This document shows, piece after piece, positions 26,308-34,365 of a DNA stretch of 64,000 nt. Positions within the stretch are counted from its first letter, which is position 1; each line of letters starts with the position of its first letter. The translations under genes were made by a program, and so were the position numbers. This DNA is from Bacteroidales bacterium UBA5326 (GTDB lineage: Bacteria > Bacteroidota > Bacteroidia > Bacteroidales > UBA932), in NCBI GenBank assembly GCA_002408205.1, contig DHQY01000002.1, positions 1 to 64,000 of the forward strand. The letters are read 5' to 3'. The notes beneath the pieces are model-generated. The model made no database searches and was not told the DNA's origin. It saw only the letters and a program-made list of their open reading frames with translations.

Positions 26308-28431
26308 ATGTCAAGAGATTTAAAATATACCAGAAATATTGGCATCATGGCCCACATCGATGCCGGTAAAACCACAACTTCTGAACGTATTCTTTATTAT
26401 ACGGGTAAGACCCATAAAATAGGAGAAGTTCATGAGGGCGCTGCCACCATGGACTGGATGATTCAGGAGCAGGAGAGGGGTATTACCATAACTTCCGCCG
26501 CCACAACTGCTTTTTGGAACTGCTCCGGGCAAAAATATCAGATCAATATAATAGATACTCCGGGACACGTAGACTTTACCGTAGAGGTAGAACGTTCCCT
26601 GCGGGTACTGGACGGGGCGGTTGCCACGTTCTGTGCCGTTGGCAGGGTACAGCCTCAGTCCGAAACGGTATGGCGTCAGGCGGATAAATACCATATTCCC
26701 CGTCTGGCCTTCGTAAATAAAATGGACCGGGTAGGTGCCGATTTCCTGGCCGTGGTGGATGAGATCCATCACAAGCTGGGAGCCAATGCGGTTCCTGTTG
26801 CGCTGCCCATTGGAGCAGAAGATACTTTCAGAGGAATTATTGATTTATTGGACCGTAAAGCGCTTATTTACGACAGTGAAAGCAGTGAGCTGGTCAATTA
26901 TGTGATTGAGGAGATCCCCGAGTCGATGAAGGACGAGGTAGCCGAGTGGCGGGGAAAACTGATTGAAGCCGCTGCCGAATTTGATGATTCGCTGATGGAA
27001 AAATTCTTTGACGATCCAGATTCCATCGGAGCCGAAGAAGTGAGGGCTGCGCTGCGTAAAGCTACGCTCAGCCTGAAAGTCGTGCCTGTGACGTGCGGTT
27101 CTTCCCTTAAAAACAAAGGCACCCAGTTCCTTTTGGATGCCGTCTGTAATTACCTGCCCTCGCCGCTGGAAATGGACCATATTGTAGGGATCAATCCCTA
27201 TACCCAGAAAGAGGAATCCAGGGCTCCCAGTGCAGACGCACCGTTCTGCGGACTGGTGTTCAAGATAGCAACCGACCCCTTTGTAGGAAGACTGGCCTTT
27301 ATACGGACTTATTCCGGAGTTCTGCAATCCGGGACAACTATTCTCAACACCCGTACCGGAAAAAGAGAACGCGTAAACCGCCTCTACCAGATGCATTCCA
27401 ACAAGCAAAATCCCATTGAATTCCTCGAAGCTGGTGATATTGGCGCCGGGATAGGGTTTAAAGATTTGCGTACGGGCGATACCATCTGTACCGAGAAAAA
27501 CCCCATAGTGCTTGAGGCAATTACTTTCCCCGATCCTGTTATCGGATTGGCCGTAGAGCCCAAAACTCAGAAAGACCTGGACAAACTGGGCGTGGCCTTG
27601 TCCAAACTGGCCGAGGAAGATCCCACTTTCACAGTAAGGAGCGACCAGGAAACGGGACAGACCGTGATAAGCGGCATGGGTGAATTACATCTCGAAATCA
27701 TTGTTGATCGCCTCAAACGTGAATTTGGCGTGGAGATCAACCAGGGTGCGCCCCAGGTTAACTACCGTGAAGCCATTACAGGCACCGTTAATCACCGGGA
27801 GGTATTCAAGAAACAAACCGGCGGCCGCGGAAAGTTTGCCGATATTGTCTTTACCATTGGACCCGCAGATCCGGATATTACCGGTCTGCAATTTGTAGAT
27901 GAAGTCAAAGGCGGCAATATCCCCAGGGAATATATACCATCTGTTGAAAAAGGCTTTAAAGCAGCCATGGAAAACGGTGTGCTTGCCGGATATCCTGTTA
28001 CCGGTATGAAGGTGACGTTGAAAGACGGTTCTTTCCACCCGGTGGATTCCGATTCGCTTTCTTTCGAAATATGTGCCCGCCAGGCGTTCCGCAAGGCAGC
28101 TCCCAAAGCCACTCCGGTCCTGATGGAGCCTATTATGTCCCTCGAGGTGGTTACTCCCGAAGAATATATGGGCGATATTATTGGCGACCTCAATAAACGA
28201 CGCGGACAGGTGACTGACATGGATTCCAAAGGGAATGCCCGGATCATTAAGGCAAAAGTGCCTTTGTCCGAACAATTCGGATATATTACCACATTGCGTA
28301 CATTATCTTCTGGCCGGGCCACGAGCTCCATGGAGTTCTGCGAGTACGCCCAATTGCCCGGAAACCTTGCCAGGGAGGTCATTGAAAAAGCCGGCTGGGG
28401 CAAAGGAATCAGTGGCGGAAATGATGAATAA
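26308..28431 (+). CDS. fusA: translation elongation factor G
   Basis: EF-G, 707 residues, full length, the GTPase that drives ribosomal translocation. The G domain has AHIDAGKTT (G1), an RGITI switch region, DTPGHVDF (G3) and NKMDRVGADF (G4); domains II-V follow to the normal C-terminus (LAREVIEKAGW). Its position 24 bases after rpsG marks it as the housekeeping copy rather than a tetracycline-protection paralogue. Confidence 0.99.
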   Translation: MSRDLKYTRNIGIMAHIDAGKTTTSERILYYTGKTHKIGEVHEGAATMDWMIQEQERGITITSAATTAFWNCSGQKYQINIIDTPGHVDFTVEVERSLRVLDGAVATFCAVGRVQPQSETVWRQADKYHIPRLAFVNKMDRVGADFLAVVDEIHHKLGANAVPVALPIGAEDTFRGIIDLLDRKALIYDSESSELVNYVIEEIPESMKDEVAEWRGKLIEAAAEFDDSLMEKFFDDPDSIGAEEVRAALRKATLSLKVVPVTCGSSLKNKGTQFLLDAVCNYLPSPLEMDHIVGINPYTQKEESRAPSADAPFCGLVFKIATDPFVGRLAFIRTYSGVLQSGTTILNTRTGKRERVNRLYQMHSNKQNPIEFLEAGDIGAGIGFKDLRTGDTICTEKNPIVLEAITFPDPVIGLAVEPKTQKDLDKLGVALSKLAEEDPTFTVRSDQETGQTVISGMGELHLEIIVDRLKREFGVEINQGAPQVNYREAITGTVNHREVFKKQTGGRGKFADIVFTIGPADPDITGLQFVDEVKGGNIPREYIPSVEKGFKAAMENGVLAGYPVTGMKVTLKDGSFHPVDSDSLSFEICARQAFRKAAPKATPVLMEPIMSLEVVTPEEYMGDIIGDLNKRRGQVTDMDSKGNARIIKAKVPLSEQFGYITTLRTLSSGRATSSMEFCEYAQLPGNLAREVIEKAGWGKGISGGNDE

Positions 28432-28458
28432 AATAATACTTGGTTAATAAATAATAAC

Positions 28459-28764
28459 ATGAGCCAAAAAATTAGAATTAAATTAAAATCTTACGATCAC
28501 ATGTTGGTAGATAAATCTGCCGACAAAATTGTAAAAACAGTGAAAGCGACCGGTGCCGTGGTTAGCGGACCCATTCCCCTGCCCACCAACAAGAAGATCT
28601 TCACCGTGAACCGTGCTACCTTTGTTAACAAAAAAGCACGTGAACAGTTTGAACTCAATTCTTTCCGCCGTCTGCTGGATATTTACAGCTCCACACCCAA
28701 GACGGTAGATGCGCTGATGAAACTTGAACTCCCCAGTGGCGTTGAAGTTGAAATCAAAGTCTGA
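28459..28764 (+). CDS. rpsJ: 30S ribosomal protein S10
   Basis: S10, 101 residues, of the 30S head and, as NusE, of antitermination complexes. IRIKLKSYDHMLVDKSADK and SGPIPLPTNKKIFTVNR are characteristic. It follows fusA by 27 bases. In most Bacteroidota it is followed by rplC and the rest of the S10 operon; here a tRNA and an unrelated convergent gene follow instead. Confidence 0.98.
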   Translation: MSQKIRIKLKSYDHMLVDKSADKIVKTVKATGAVVSGPIPLPTNKKIFTVNRATFVNKKAREQFELNSFRRLLDIYSSTPKTVDALMKLELPSGVEVEIKV

Positions 28765-28788
28765 CAGGCCTGAGTTCTTTGAATAAGA

Positions 28789-28820
28789 TTTTATAATTAC
28801 ATACCTTTCGCTTACTTTTG
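28789..28820 (+). promoter_or_regulatory. probable promoter of the CAT-anticodon tRNA
   Basis: TACTTTTG at 28813-28820 matches the -7 consensus. A TTTT at 28789-28792 lies 20 bases upstream, one base off the TTTG -33 box. The tRNA begins 12 bases after the box. Confidence 0.5.
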
Positions 28821-28832
28821 CAGGCGAAAAGG

Positions 28833-28907
28833 GGGCCCATAGCTCAGTCGGTTAGTAGCACCTGACTCATAATCAGGGGGTCGCTGGTTCAAGCCCAGCT
28901 GGGCCCA
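28833..28907 (+). tRNA. tRNA with CAT anticodon (Met or lysidine-type Ile)
   Basis: A 75-base cloverleaf folds by eye. The acceptor stem GGGCCCA/TGGGCCC is perfect, the anticodon stem CCTGA/TCAGG has loop CTCATAA with CAT at 28868-28870, and the T arm is GCTGG-TTCAAGC-CCAGC. The 3' CCA is not encoded, as is common in this phylum. CAT serves elongator Met or, when modified to lysidine, Ile for AUA codons; the GACTCATAATC core and GGTCGCTGG resemble tRNA-Ile2, but I cannot decide. The D stem has a C-T mismatch at its inner pair (GCTC against TAGC). Confidence 0.92.
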
Positions 28908-28962
28908 CGGACAAAAAGGCACTTGCGCGTTGCGCAGGTGCCTTTTTTTTGTCCGTGGGCCC
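28901..28962. repeat. long inverted repeat joining the tRNA 3' end and its terminator
   Basis: GGGCCCACGGAC at 28901-28912 is the exact reverse complement of 28951-28962, and the terminator stem lies between them. The left arm is the 3' strand of the tRNA acceptor stem plus discriminator, so the RNA could form one long hairpin that competes with the acceptor stem. The right part also gives a near-palindrome, TGGGCCC-C-GGGCCCA at 28956-28970. Confidence 0.8.
28918..28950. terminator. bidirectional Rho-independent terminator
   Basis: Stem GGCACTTGCGC (28918-28928) pairs with GCGCAGGTGCC (28932-28942) around loop GTT, followed by eight T on the plus strand. Five A before the stem give a T tract on the minus strand. 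It lies between the tRNA and the convergent gene ending at 28972 and would stop both. Confidence 0.9.
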
Positions 28963-28971
28963 CGGGCCCAT

Positions 28972-29802
28972 TTAAATTTCTGGTGCCGGATGCGGTCTGG
29001 GATACCCCGTGCGACTGAGCGGTTGCGATTCGTTGCAAAGCAGGGAAAAGAACAGAGGGTCTTGCAGTATTTGGGGCAGACGGTGTTCTTCCCCGTCAAC
29101 GAGCACTTTGTTTGACACCAGACGAATGCCGTGACTGTAGTCCACATAGGTGTCTATATGACCGTTATATTCCGGTTGGATGGGTTTGCCGTCTGTTTTG
29201 TGCCAGCCGTAAATGATTACATGGTGTGTCCGTTGCGGGTCGGAAAGTTTGGCCGAGATAACAACGTCTTTTTTTGTCCCTGCCACTAATTCACCCGGGG
29301 AGCCTCCTGCCGCTTTTACCTGTGCATAGATAACCTGCGAGTGATCAAAAAAAAGGTCCGGATCTGAATTCCTCGCTCCCCGTGGTATATAATTAAAAGG
29401 TTCCGGTGTTATTGTGGCCGCACGGTAAATGATGTCCACTATCTTTGGTGTGGGAAGCGAGCAGTCAAGCGAATCCGCTATCTGCTGTGCCGTACGCGGT
29501 GCCATGGGAATGATAAAAGGAACGGTATTATTATTGCCACCAATAGTCAGGTAGTCAGGTTTCACATACAACGTCACGCGATGTTTTTTGCCGGCTGCAT
29601 CGCGTTGGATTGTTTTAACGGCAATAAATCCGATCATATAATCCGGTACATTTCCCGCCAGGATCTCTTTGAAGATCATTTTTTCCCGCTCCTGTAGCGG
29701 CAATTCCCGCATAGCCTCGTAGAAAGGCGAATCTCCTTTCTTAACTTGTGCCTGGACCGTCAGGCAGCTGAGTGCAGTAATAATAATCAAAAAAGTTTTC
29801 AT
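28972..29802 (-). CDS. exported protein of unknown function
   Basis: I do not recognise this family. From the ATG at 29802 it is 276 residues long. Residues 1-19 (MKTFLIIITALSCLTVQAQ) are a Sec signal peptide, so it is periplasmic or secreted. The body has no membrane segment and contains conserved-looking stretches such as NVPDYMIGFI, YLTIGGNNNTVPFIIPMAP, VIIYGWHKTDGKPIQP and GHIDTYVDYSHGIRLV. The last is a His/Asp/Tyr-rich motif that could be catalytic or metal-binding. It stands alone, convergent with the tRNA and divergent from the membrane-protein/CreD cluster. Confidence 0.8.
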   Translation of the reverse strand: MKTFLIIITALSCLTVQAQVKKGDSPFYEAMRELPLQEREKMIFKEILAGNVPDYMIGFIAVKTIQRDAAGKKHRVTLYVKPDYLTIGGNNNTVPFIIPMAPRTAQQIADSLDCSLPTPKIVDIIYRAATITPEPFNYIPRGARNSDPDLFFDHSQVIYAQVKAAGGSPGELVAGTKKDVVISAKLSDPQRTHHVIIYGWHKTDGKPIQPEYNGHIDTYVDYSHGIRLVSNKVLVDGEEHRLPQILQDPLFFSLLCNESQPLSRTGYPRPHPAPEI

Positions 29803-29857
29803 GGCAATAATATACAAATTTCTTTTGCGCGGCAAATCGGGAATTAGAATTTTTATA

Positions 29858-29865
29858 TAACTTTG
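29858..29865 (+). promoter_or_regulatory. TAnnTTTG box for the membrane protein/wHTH pair
   Basis: TAACTTTG ends 45 bases before the ATG at 29911. No well-spaced -33 box is visible. Confidence 0.45.
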
Positions 29866-29910
29866 CGTCACAAAGTGCTTTTAATTATATTTGGAAAAAC
29901 CAATTGCCGT

Positions 29911-30483
29911 ATGAATAATGAGATAAATTCTCTTGAGGATATAAAAGCCATAAGAAAAATTATGGAAGAATCCACCCGGTTTCTTTCTCTGAGCGGTTTA
30001 TCGGGGGTGCTGGCCGGTGTAACAGCGCTTGCCGGGGCGCTTATTGCCTGGCTGTTTATAGATGATGCGTGGTCTCTTATGGTTGTCGCGGCTGCTGTAC
30101 TGGTAGTGTCCTTGTCATTTGCTTTTTGGTTATCTGTAAAAAAAGCGAAGCGCGAAGGCAAGCATTTCTGGACACCGGTTTCAAGGAAAATGCTGGTGCA
30201 TCTTTTTATCCCGTTGGTTACCGGAGGGATCCTGGCTCTTGTATTTCTGTGCCAGGGAAACATACAGTTAATCGTTCCCGTGTTCCTGATCTTTTACGGG
30301 CTGGCACTGGTCAATGCCGCAAAGTATACTTTGGGTGAGATTTTTTACCTCGGGATTCTGGAAATAATAACAGGTCTGGTTTTGACAATATTCCCCGGGT
30401 GGTGGCTTATAGGCTGGTTGTTCGGTTTTGGTATCCTGCATATGGTGTACGGGCTGGTTATGTATGGAAAATACGGAAGATGA
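29911..30483 (+). CDS. multi-pass membrane protein of the CreD cluster
   Basis: A 190-residue protein with about six hydrophobic segments after a charged 25-residue N-terminus (SLEDIKAIRKIMEESTRF). The ATG at 29911 is preferred to an in-frame TTG at 29863. Its stop overlaps the next gene's start as ATGA. Small membrane proteins of this kind commonly precede a winged-helix regulator and creD in Bacteroidota; the biochemical role is unknown. It may sense or transmit an envelope signal to the regulator, but that is inference from gene order. Confidence 0.82.
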   Translation: MNNEINSLEDIKAIRKIMEESTRFLSLSGLSGVLAGVTALAGALIAWLFIDDAWSLMVVAAAVLVVSLSFAFWLSVKKAKREGKHFWTPVSRKMLVHLFIPLVTGGILALVFLCQGNIQLIVPVFLIFYGLALVNAAKYTLGEIFYLGILEIITGLVLTIFPGWWLIGWLFGFGILHMVYGLVMYGKYGR

Positions 30484-30776
30484 AAAATCTGATCTCAAAT
30501 CTGGATAAAACATTTGAAAGCAGGATAAGGCTGGGGATCATGTCGGTTTTATCCGTTAACGAAACCTATGATTTCAATAGTCTTAAAGAAACGCTTCAGG
30601 TCACCGACGGTAATCTGGCCAGTCACCTTAAGGCCCTGGAGAAGGCCGGAATGGTCCAGGTAGAAAAACAATTCATTAACCGGAAACCCAACACGAGTTA
30701 TTCTGCCACTGAAAAAGGGCTGGCTGCTTTTAAACAGCATATTGCTGCACTTGAGAACCTTATTGGAATGCATTAA
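30480..30776 (+). CDS. winged-helix transcriptional regulator
   Basis: A 98-residue one-domain DNA-binding protein. After NLDKTFESRIRLGIMSVL, the helices FNSLKETLQVTDGNLASHL and the wing VEKQFINRKPNTSYSATEKG are typical of the winged-helix family near MarR/ArsR (HTH_34). No effector domain is present. The start at 30480 overlaps the upstream stop by four bases, indicating coupling. It probably controls this cluster, including creD, which has its own -7 box just downstream. Confidence 0.88.
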   Translation: MKNLISNLDKTFESRIRLGIMSVLSVNETYDFNSLKETLQVTDGNLASHLKALEKAGMVQVEKQFINRKPNTSYSATEKGLAAFKQHIAALENLIGMH

Positions 30777-30804
30777 AGTTGGTATACTTATATTTTTTAC
30801 CCAT

Positions 30805-30812
30805 TAACTTTG
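30805..30812 (+). promoter_or_regulatory. TAnnTTTG box for creD
   Basis: TAACTTTG lies 30 bases before the creD ATG at 30843, in the gap after the regulator gene. The -33 region is weak. Confidence 0.5.
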
Positions 30813-30842
30813 AATTACAAAGAACTTTTAACAAATATTACT

Positions 30843-32138
30843 ATGAAAATTGAAATTACCGATCCCGCCAAATGGTACCGTTCGTTTACGGTTAAGCTGG
30901 CCTTACTGGCCGTTTTAGGATTATTATTACTGATTCCTTTACAGATGATCAAAGAGATTATCAAAGAAAGGCAATCCAATGCAGACGAAGTTCGTAAGGA
31001 GATCTCTGAACAGTGGGCGGCCAAACAATGCTTTTCCGGGCCTGTTCTGAATATTCCCGTACGAACCATTCCCACAGAAAACGATGAAAAACCGGTTATT
31101 CAGATATGGCACATTCTGCCTGAAAACCTTGAAATTACCGGCAATCTTTTCCCAGAGATAAGGTATAGGAGTATTTATAAATCGGTTGTATATAATTCCG
31201 CATTAAAGATCAGCGGCTATTTTGTCATTCCTGCCGCAGAAGTTGTGAAAGAATATGAAATCTTATGGGAAGGAGCCTATTATACGGCAGGCATATCGGA
31301 CAACAGGGGCCTGAAAGGGGACATCAATATGACCATTGACTCAGCTACGCTCAGCGCGGAGCCCGGCGTTAAGGACCGGGATCTTTTTGAGTCTGGTGTT
31401 TCGTTTACCTCTCCCGTTCGTAATGCGGGTCAAAAGATTGGTTTTAAAATGGATATCAATTTGGCCGGTTCAGAGGGCCTTGAACTTACTCCTCTTGGTA
31501 AGATTACCGTAACGCACCTGAAATCCGACTGGCCGTCTCCCGGTTTTACGGGAAGTTTTCTGCCGGTAGTCAGAACAGTAGATAAGACAGGTTTTTCTGC
31601 TGACTGGGAGGTTACCCATCTGAACAGGAATTATCCGCAGAATTGGGTGGGGAAAACCTTCCAGCCCATGGAAAGCGCTTTTGGCCTGGACCTTGTGCAG
31701 CCGGTAGATCATTACCAGAAATCCTGGAGAAGCGCCCGTTACGGAATCCTGATCATTGCGCTCACATTCCTGGTGCTCGTATTTCTTGAGATCAGGCGAA
31801 AGGAAGCAATCCCTGTATTTCATTATCTGCTTGTATCTCTGGGGCTTGTTCTTTTTTTCTCACTGCTGAATGCACTCGGCGAACAGATTGGGTTTAATGC
31901 GGCATACCTTATTGCTTCCGTTGCCACCATTTCACTCATCTCATGGTTTACCGGATCTATGTTAAAAGATAAAAAAACGGCATGGATTGTCTTGGGGCTG
32001 CTTATGCTTTTGTATACATTTATTTTTGTGTTGCTGACCCTAAATGATTATGCATATCTGGCAGGAAATATTGGTTTGTTCGTGATATTGGCCGTGATTA
32101 TGTTTCAATTGGTTAAATGGACTGCAATCCGCAAATAA
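30843..32138 (+). CDS. creD: CreD family inner-membrane protein
   Basis: A 431-residue protein with the CreD layout. One N-terminal membrane helix (VKLALLAVLGLLLLIPLQMI) and the conserved ERQSNADEVRKEIS are followed by a large periplasmic beta-rich region. About six C-terminal helices (YGILIIALTFLVLVFLEI onwards) complete it. CreD is named from the E. coli creABCD locus and is linked with envelope integrity and beta-lactam response, but its activity is unknown. ATG 30843 is favoured over the upstream in-frame start because MKIEITDPAKWYRS is the usual beginning. Confidence 0.93.
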   Translation: MKIEITDPAKWYRSFTVKLALLAVLGLLLLIPLQMIKEIIKERQSNADEVRKEISEQWAAKQCFSGPVLNIPVRTIPTENDEKPVIQIWHILPENLEITGNLFPEIRYRSIYKSVVYNSALKISGYFVIPAAEVVKEYEILWEGAYYTAGISDNRGLKGDINMTIDSATLSAEPGVKDRDLFESGVSFTSPVRNAGQKIGFKMDINLAGSEGLELTPLGKITVTHLKSDWPSPGFTGSFLPVVRTVDKTGFSADWEVTHLNRNYPQNWVGKTFQPMESAFGLDLVQPVDHYQKSWRSARYGILIIALTFLVLVFLEIRRKEAIPVFHYLLVSLGLVLFFSLLNALGEQIGFNAAYLIASVATISLISWFTGSMLKDKKTAWIVLGLLMLLYTFIFVLLTLNDYAYLAGNIGLFVILAVIMFQLVKWTAIRK

Positions 32139-32142
32139 AGTC

Positions 32143-32164
32143 TATTTTGTATATTTACAAAATA
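32143..32164. repeat. inverted repeat upstream of the STAS-ABC operon
   Basis: TATTTTGTA (32143-32151) and TACAAAATA (32156-32164) are perfect inverted arms around TATT, 12 bases before the STAS gene ATG. It could be an operator or a short hairpin; it also contains TATATTTA, one base off a -7 box. Confidence 0.5.
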
Positions 32165-32176
32165 AAGAACTAAATA

Positions 32177-33415
32177 ATGAGTAAACTGGAAATCCTCCGG
32201 GACAATCGGAAAGAACAGGTATTACTTAGTTGTTCTGGCCGTTTGGATGCAACCAGTACGGACCATCTTACAGATTACCTGGACCGGCTTGTCCGGGAAG
32301 GTAAATACTATATTGAGCTTGACCTTTCGCGTATAGATTACCTGAGTTCGGCGGGTATAAGGGCTTTGGTTGTTCAATACAAAAATCTGAAAGCACTTAA
32401 TGGCCGATTCTCTATTTCTGCGTTTTCGGAAAACGTTAAAGAGGTGCTTGATATGGTGGGAATGACCGCGATGTTCGTCGTTCCGGAGGTTCAGGAAAAA
32501 GAATATGCCGGGCACAAAGAACCGCTTTCTGTCCGCTCCGAATGGGACCGTTATGCGTTTCACCTGAAAAAGCTGAATGCCGGGGCCGCCACTGTGATCA
32601 CTTGTGCGGGAGAACCCCGACGGATCACGGAGGGAGACTATACCCAAAAAGATACCCGAACAGTTACCTCGGCCCGGGGAAGATATGCGTTGGGCCTGGG
32701 CGCCTTGGGAGATTCCTATGAGGCATGCCGGGATCGGTTTGGAGAATACATACTGTTCAACGGGACCGCAGCCTGCCTGCCTGCCGACGGATCAAAGAAA
32801 CCGGATTATCTGATTAGCAGGGGAAAGCTTGTTGCGTCACTTACCGAGGTCTACGGGCTTCATTTTACCGGGCCTTTTTCACACCGACTCCAATTTGAAC
32901 CTCAGGAAGGCGCCTCGGGTCTGGAATTTTCGGCGTTGGCCCGGCAGGTTGCCCGGCTGACCGGTTACGGTACCTGGGCTTTTGTGATGATTGCCGAGAG
33001 TGCCGGTCTGATAGGTACTTCACTTAACGCTTCGCCGGTAGGCGGCAGATTGTTGTTCACGTACCCCGAAATCAGGGAAACGGTTCGTTTCACTACAGAA
33101 CCGGTACATCTGCGGATGCAGACCATTTCTTCGGGTGTGGTCTCCAATGAACCCCCGGGTGATCACGAGCAATTTATGAAACCACTGCATGACAGGTCTT
33201 TACGAGGACATGTGCATACAGCCGTGTTTCATTATATTCCCTTGAAAAAGAACGATATAGTCCCCGACGATACGATAGACCATCTTTTCAACAATGCCGG
33301 ACTCACCGATTTGTTACATTTGATTGCCGATGACCGTCCCCTGTCGGGTCTGGGGGAAAGCCGTTTTCTGCAAGGTGTCTGCTGGATTGTTCCCGTTGAA
33401 AGCATTTACAACTAA
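32177..33415 (+). CDS. STAS-domain protein with a large C-terminal domain of unknown function
   Basis: A 412-residue soluble protein. Residues 1-110 are a STAS (anti-sigma-antagonist) domain: LSCSGRLDATSTDHL, then LDLSRIDYLSSAGIRALV, in which Ser58 corresponds to the phosphorylated Ser of SpoIIAA. The following 300 residues match no domain I know. They contain GARYALGLGALGDSYE-like and LEFSALARQVARLTGYGTWAF segments and no membrane helix. The gene lies 11 bases upstream of an ABC importer operon, so it probably regulates that transporter or senses its substrate. A kinase or phosphatase partner is not visible nearby. Confidence 0.82.
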   Translation: MSKLEILRDNRKEQVLLSCSGRLDATSTDHLTDYLDRLVREGKYYIELDLSRIDYLSSAGIRALVVQYKNLKALNGRFSISAFSENVKEVLDMVGMTAMFVVPEVQEKEYAGHKEPLSVRSEWDRYAFHLKKLNAGAATVITCAGEPRRITEGDYTQKDTRTVTSARGRYALGLGALGDSYEACRDRFGEYILFNGTAACLPADGSKKPDYLISRGKLVASLTEVYGLHFTGPFSHRLQFEPQEGASGLEFSALARQVARLTGYGTWAFVMIAESAGLIGTSLNASPVGGRLLFTYPEIRETVRFTTEPVHLRMQTISSGVVSNEPPGDHEQFMKPLHDRSLRGHVHTAVFHYIPLKKNDIVPDDTIDHLFNNAGLTDLLHLIADDRPLSGLGESRFLQGVCWIVPVESIYN

Positions 33416-33426
33416 AAGCCGCGGTC

Positions 33427-34365
33427 ATGTCCATACTCATAACTTCTGTAATCATTGGTCTGATACTGTCACTGCTCGCATTGGGGATTTTTATCAGTTT
33501 CAAAGTTTTTGATTTTCCGGATATCACCGTGGAAGGCTCTTTTACCCTGGGAGCGGCTTTTTCGGCAGCGCTTATTGTAAAAGGAGTGGATCCGCTGTTA
33601 GCCGGTTTTATTGCCTTTGGGGGAGGTATGGCTGCCGGAGCCCTTACAGGATTCATTCATACGCAATTCAGGATCAATCCCCTGTTGTCCGGTATCCTGG
33701 TTATGACGGCGCTCTATTCTGTGAATCTTCATATTATGGGCAGGAGTAATCTGCCCATGCCCGGATCCGATACAATTTTTAGCCGGCTGGAAAGTTTCTG
33801 GGAAACGGTGGTGGAACCAAATCATAAAATGGCAGTTCTGGGCTGGAGTGTAGATTCTAAGGACCTGCTGATTCTGCTGGTCAGCCTTTTGGCTGTGTCC
33901 CTCACAGGCATATTGCTACGCTGGTTTTTTCGTACTCATATAGGGACCGCCATGAGGGCAACGGGAGATAATGCCCAAATGATAAGGGCTCTTGGGGTAA
34001 ATACCAAGACTATGATTGTTCTGGGGATTGCCCTGGCAAACGGATTTGTGGCGTTATCGGGTGCCGTATTGGCCCAGTACCAGGGTTTTGCAGATGTCCA
34101 GATGGGTATAGGGATGATGGTGTGGGGGCTGGCCAGTGTCATAATAGGACAGGCTGTTGTGGGAGAATCCGGTGTGGGATATCTTATTTTCGGGACCATC
34201 CTGGGCTCGGTACTTTTCAGGTTGTTGGTTGCCATTGCCCTGCGCTTGGGCATGAATCCCAACGATCTTAAAATCATAACCGCTTTGTTTGTTTTTGCAG
34301 CCCTCATTCTGCCCGTACTTCTTAAACGCAGGAAAGGATTCTTCAAGAGAAAAGATTATGCTTAG
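33427..34365 (+). CDS. ABC transporter permease (TrpY/COG4120 type)
   Basis: A 312-residue membrane protein with eight to nine helices, belonging to the branched-chain-type permeases. The opening FKVFDFPDITVEGSFTLGAA and the EAA-like RATGDNAQMIRALGVN loop are characteristic of the uncharacterised tryptophan/tyrosine-type importer. It overlaps the ATPase gene by 8 bases (ATGCTTAG) and lies between the STAS gene and the ATPase. The substrate is probably an amino acid or other small molecule; it cannot be assigned from sequence. Confidence 0.9.
   Translation: MSILITSVIIGLILSLLALGIFISFKVFDFPDITVEGSFTLGAAFSAALIVKGVDPLLAGFIAFGGGMAAGALTGFIHTQFRINPLLSGILVMTALYSVNLHIMGRSNLPMPGSDTIFSRLESFWETVVEPNHKMAVLGWSVDSKDLLILLVSLLAVSLTGILLRWFFRTHIGTAMRATGDNAQMIRALGVNTKTMIVLGIALANGFVALSGAVLAQYQGFADVQMGIGMMVWGLASVIIGQAVVGESGVGYLIFGTILGSVLFRLLVAIALRLGMNPNDLKIITALFVFAALILPVLLKRRKGFFKRKDYA

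Noticed and set aside
27792..28460. Long open frame on the strand opposite fusA
   Set aside because: It lies antisense to a highly conserved gene with strong codon bias, has no homology-like features, and is a typical shadow frame.
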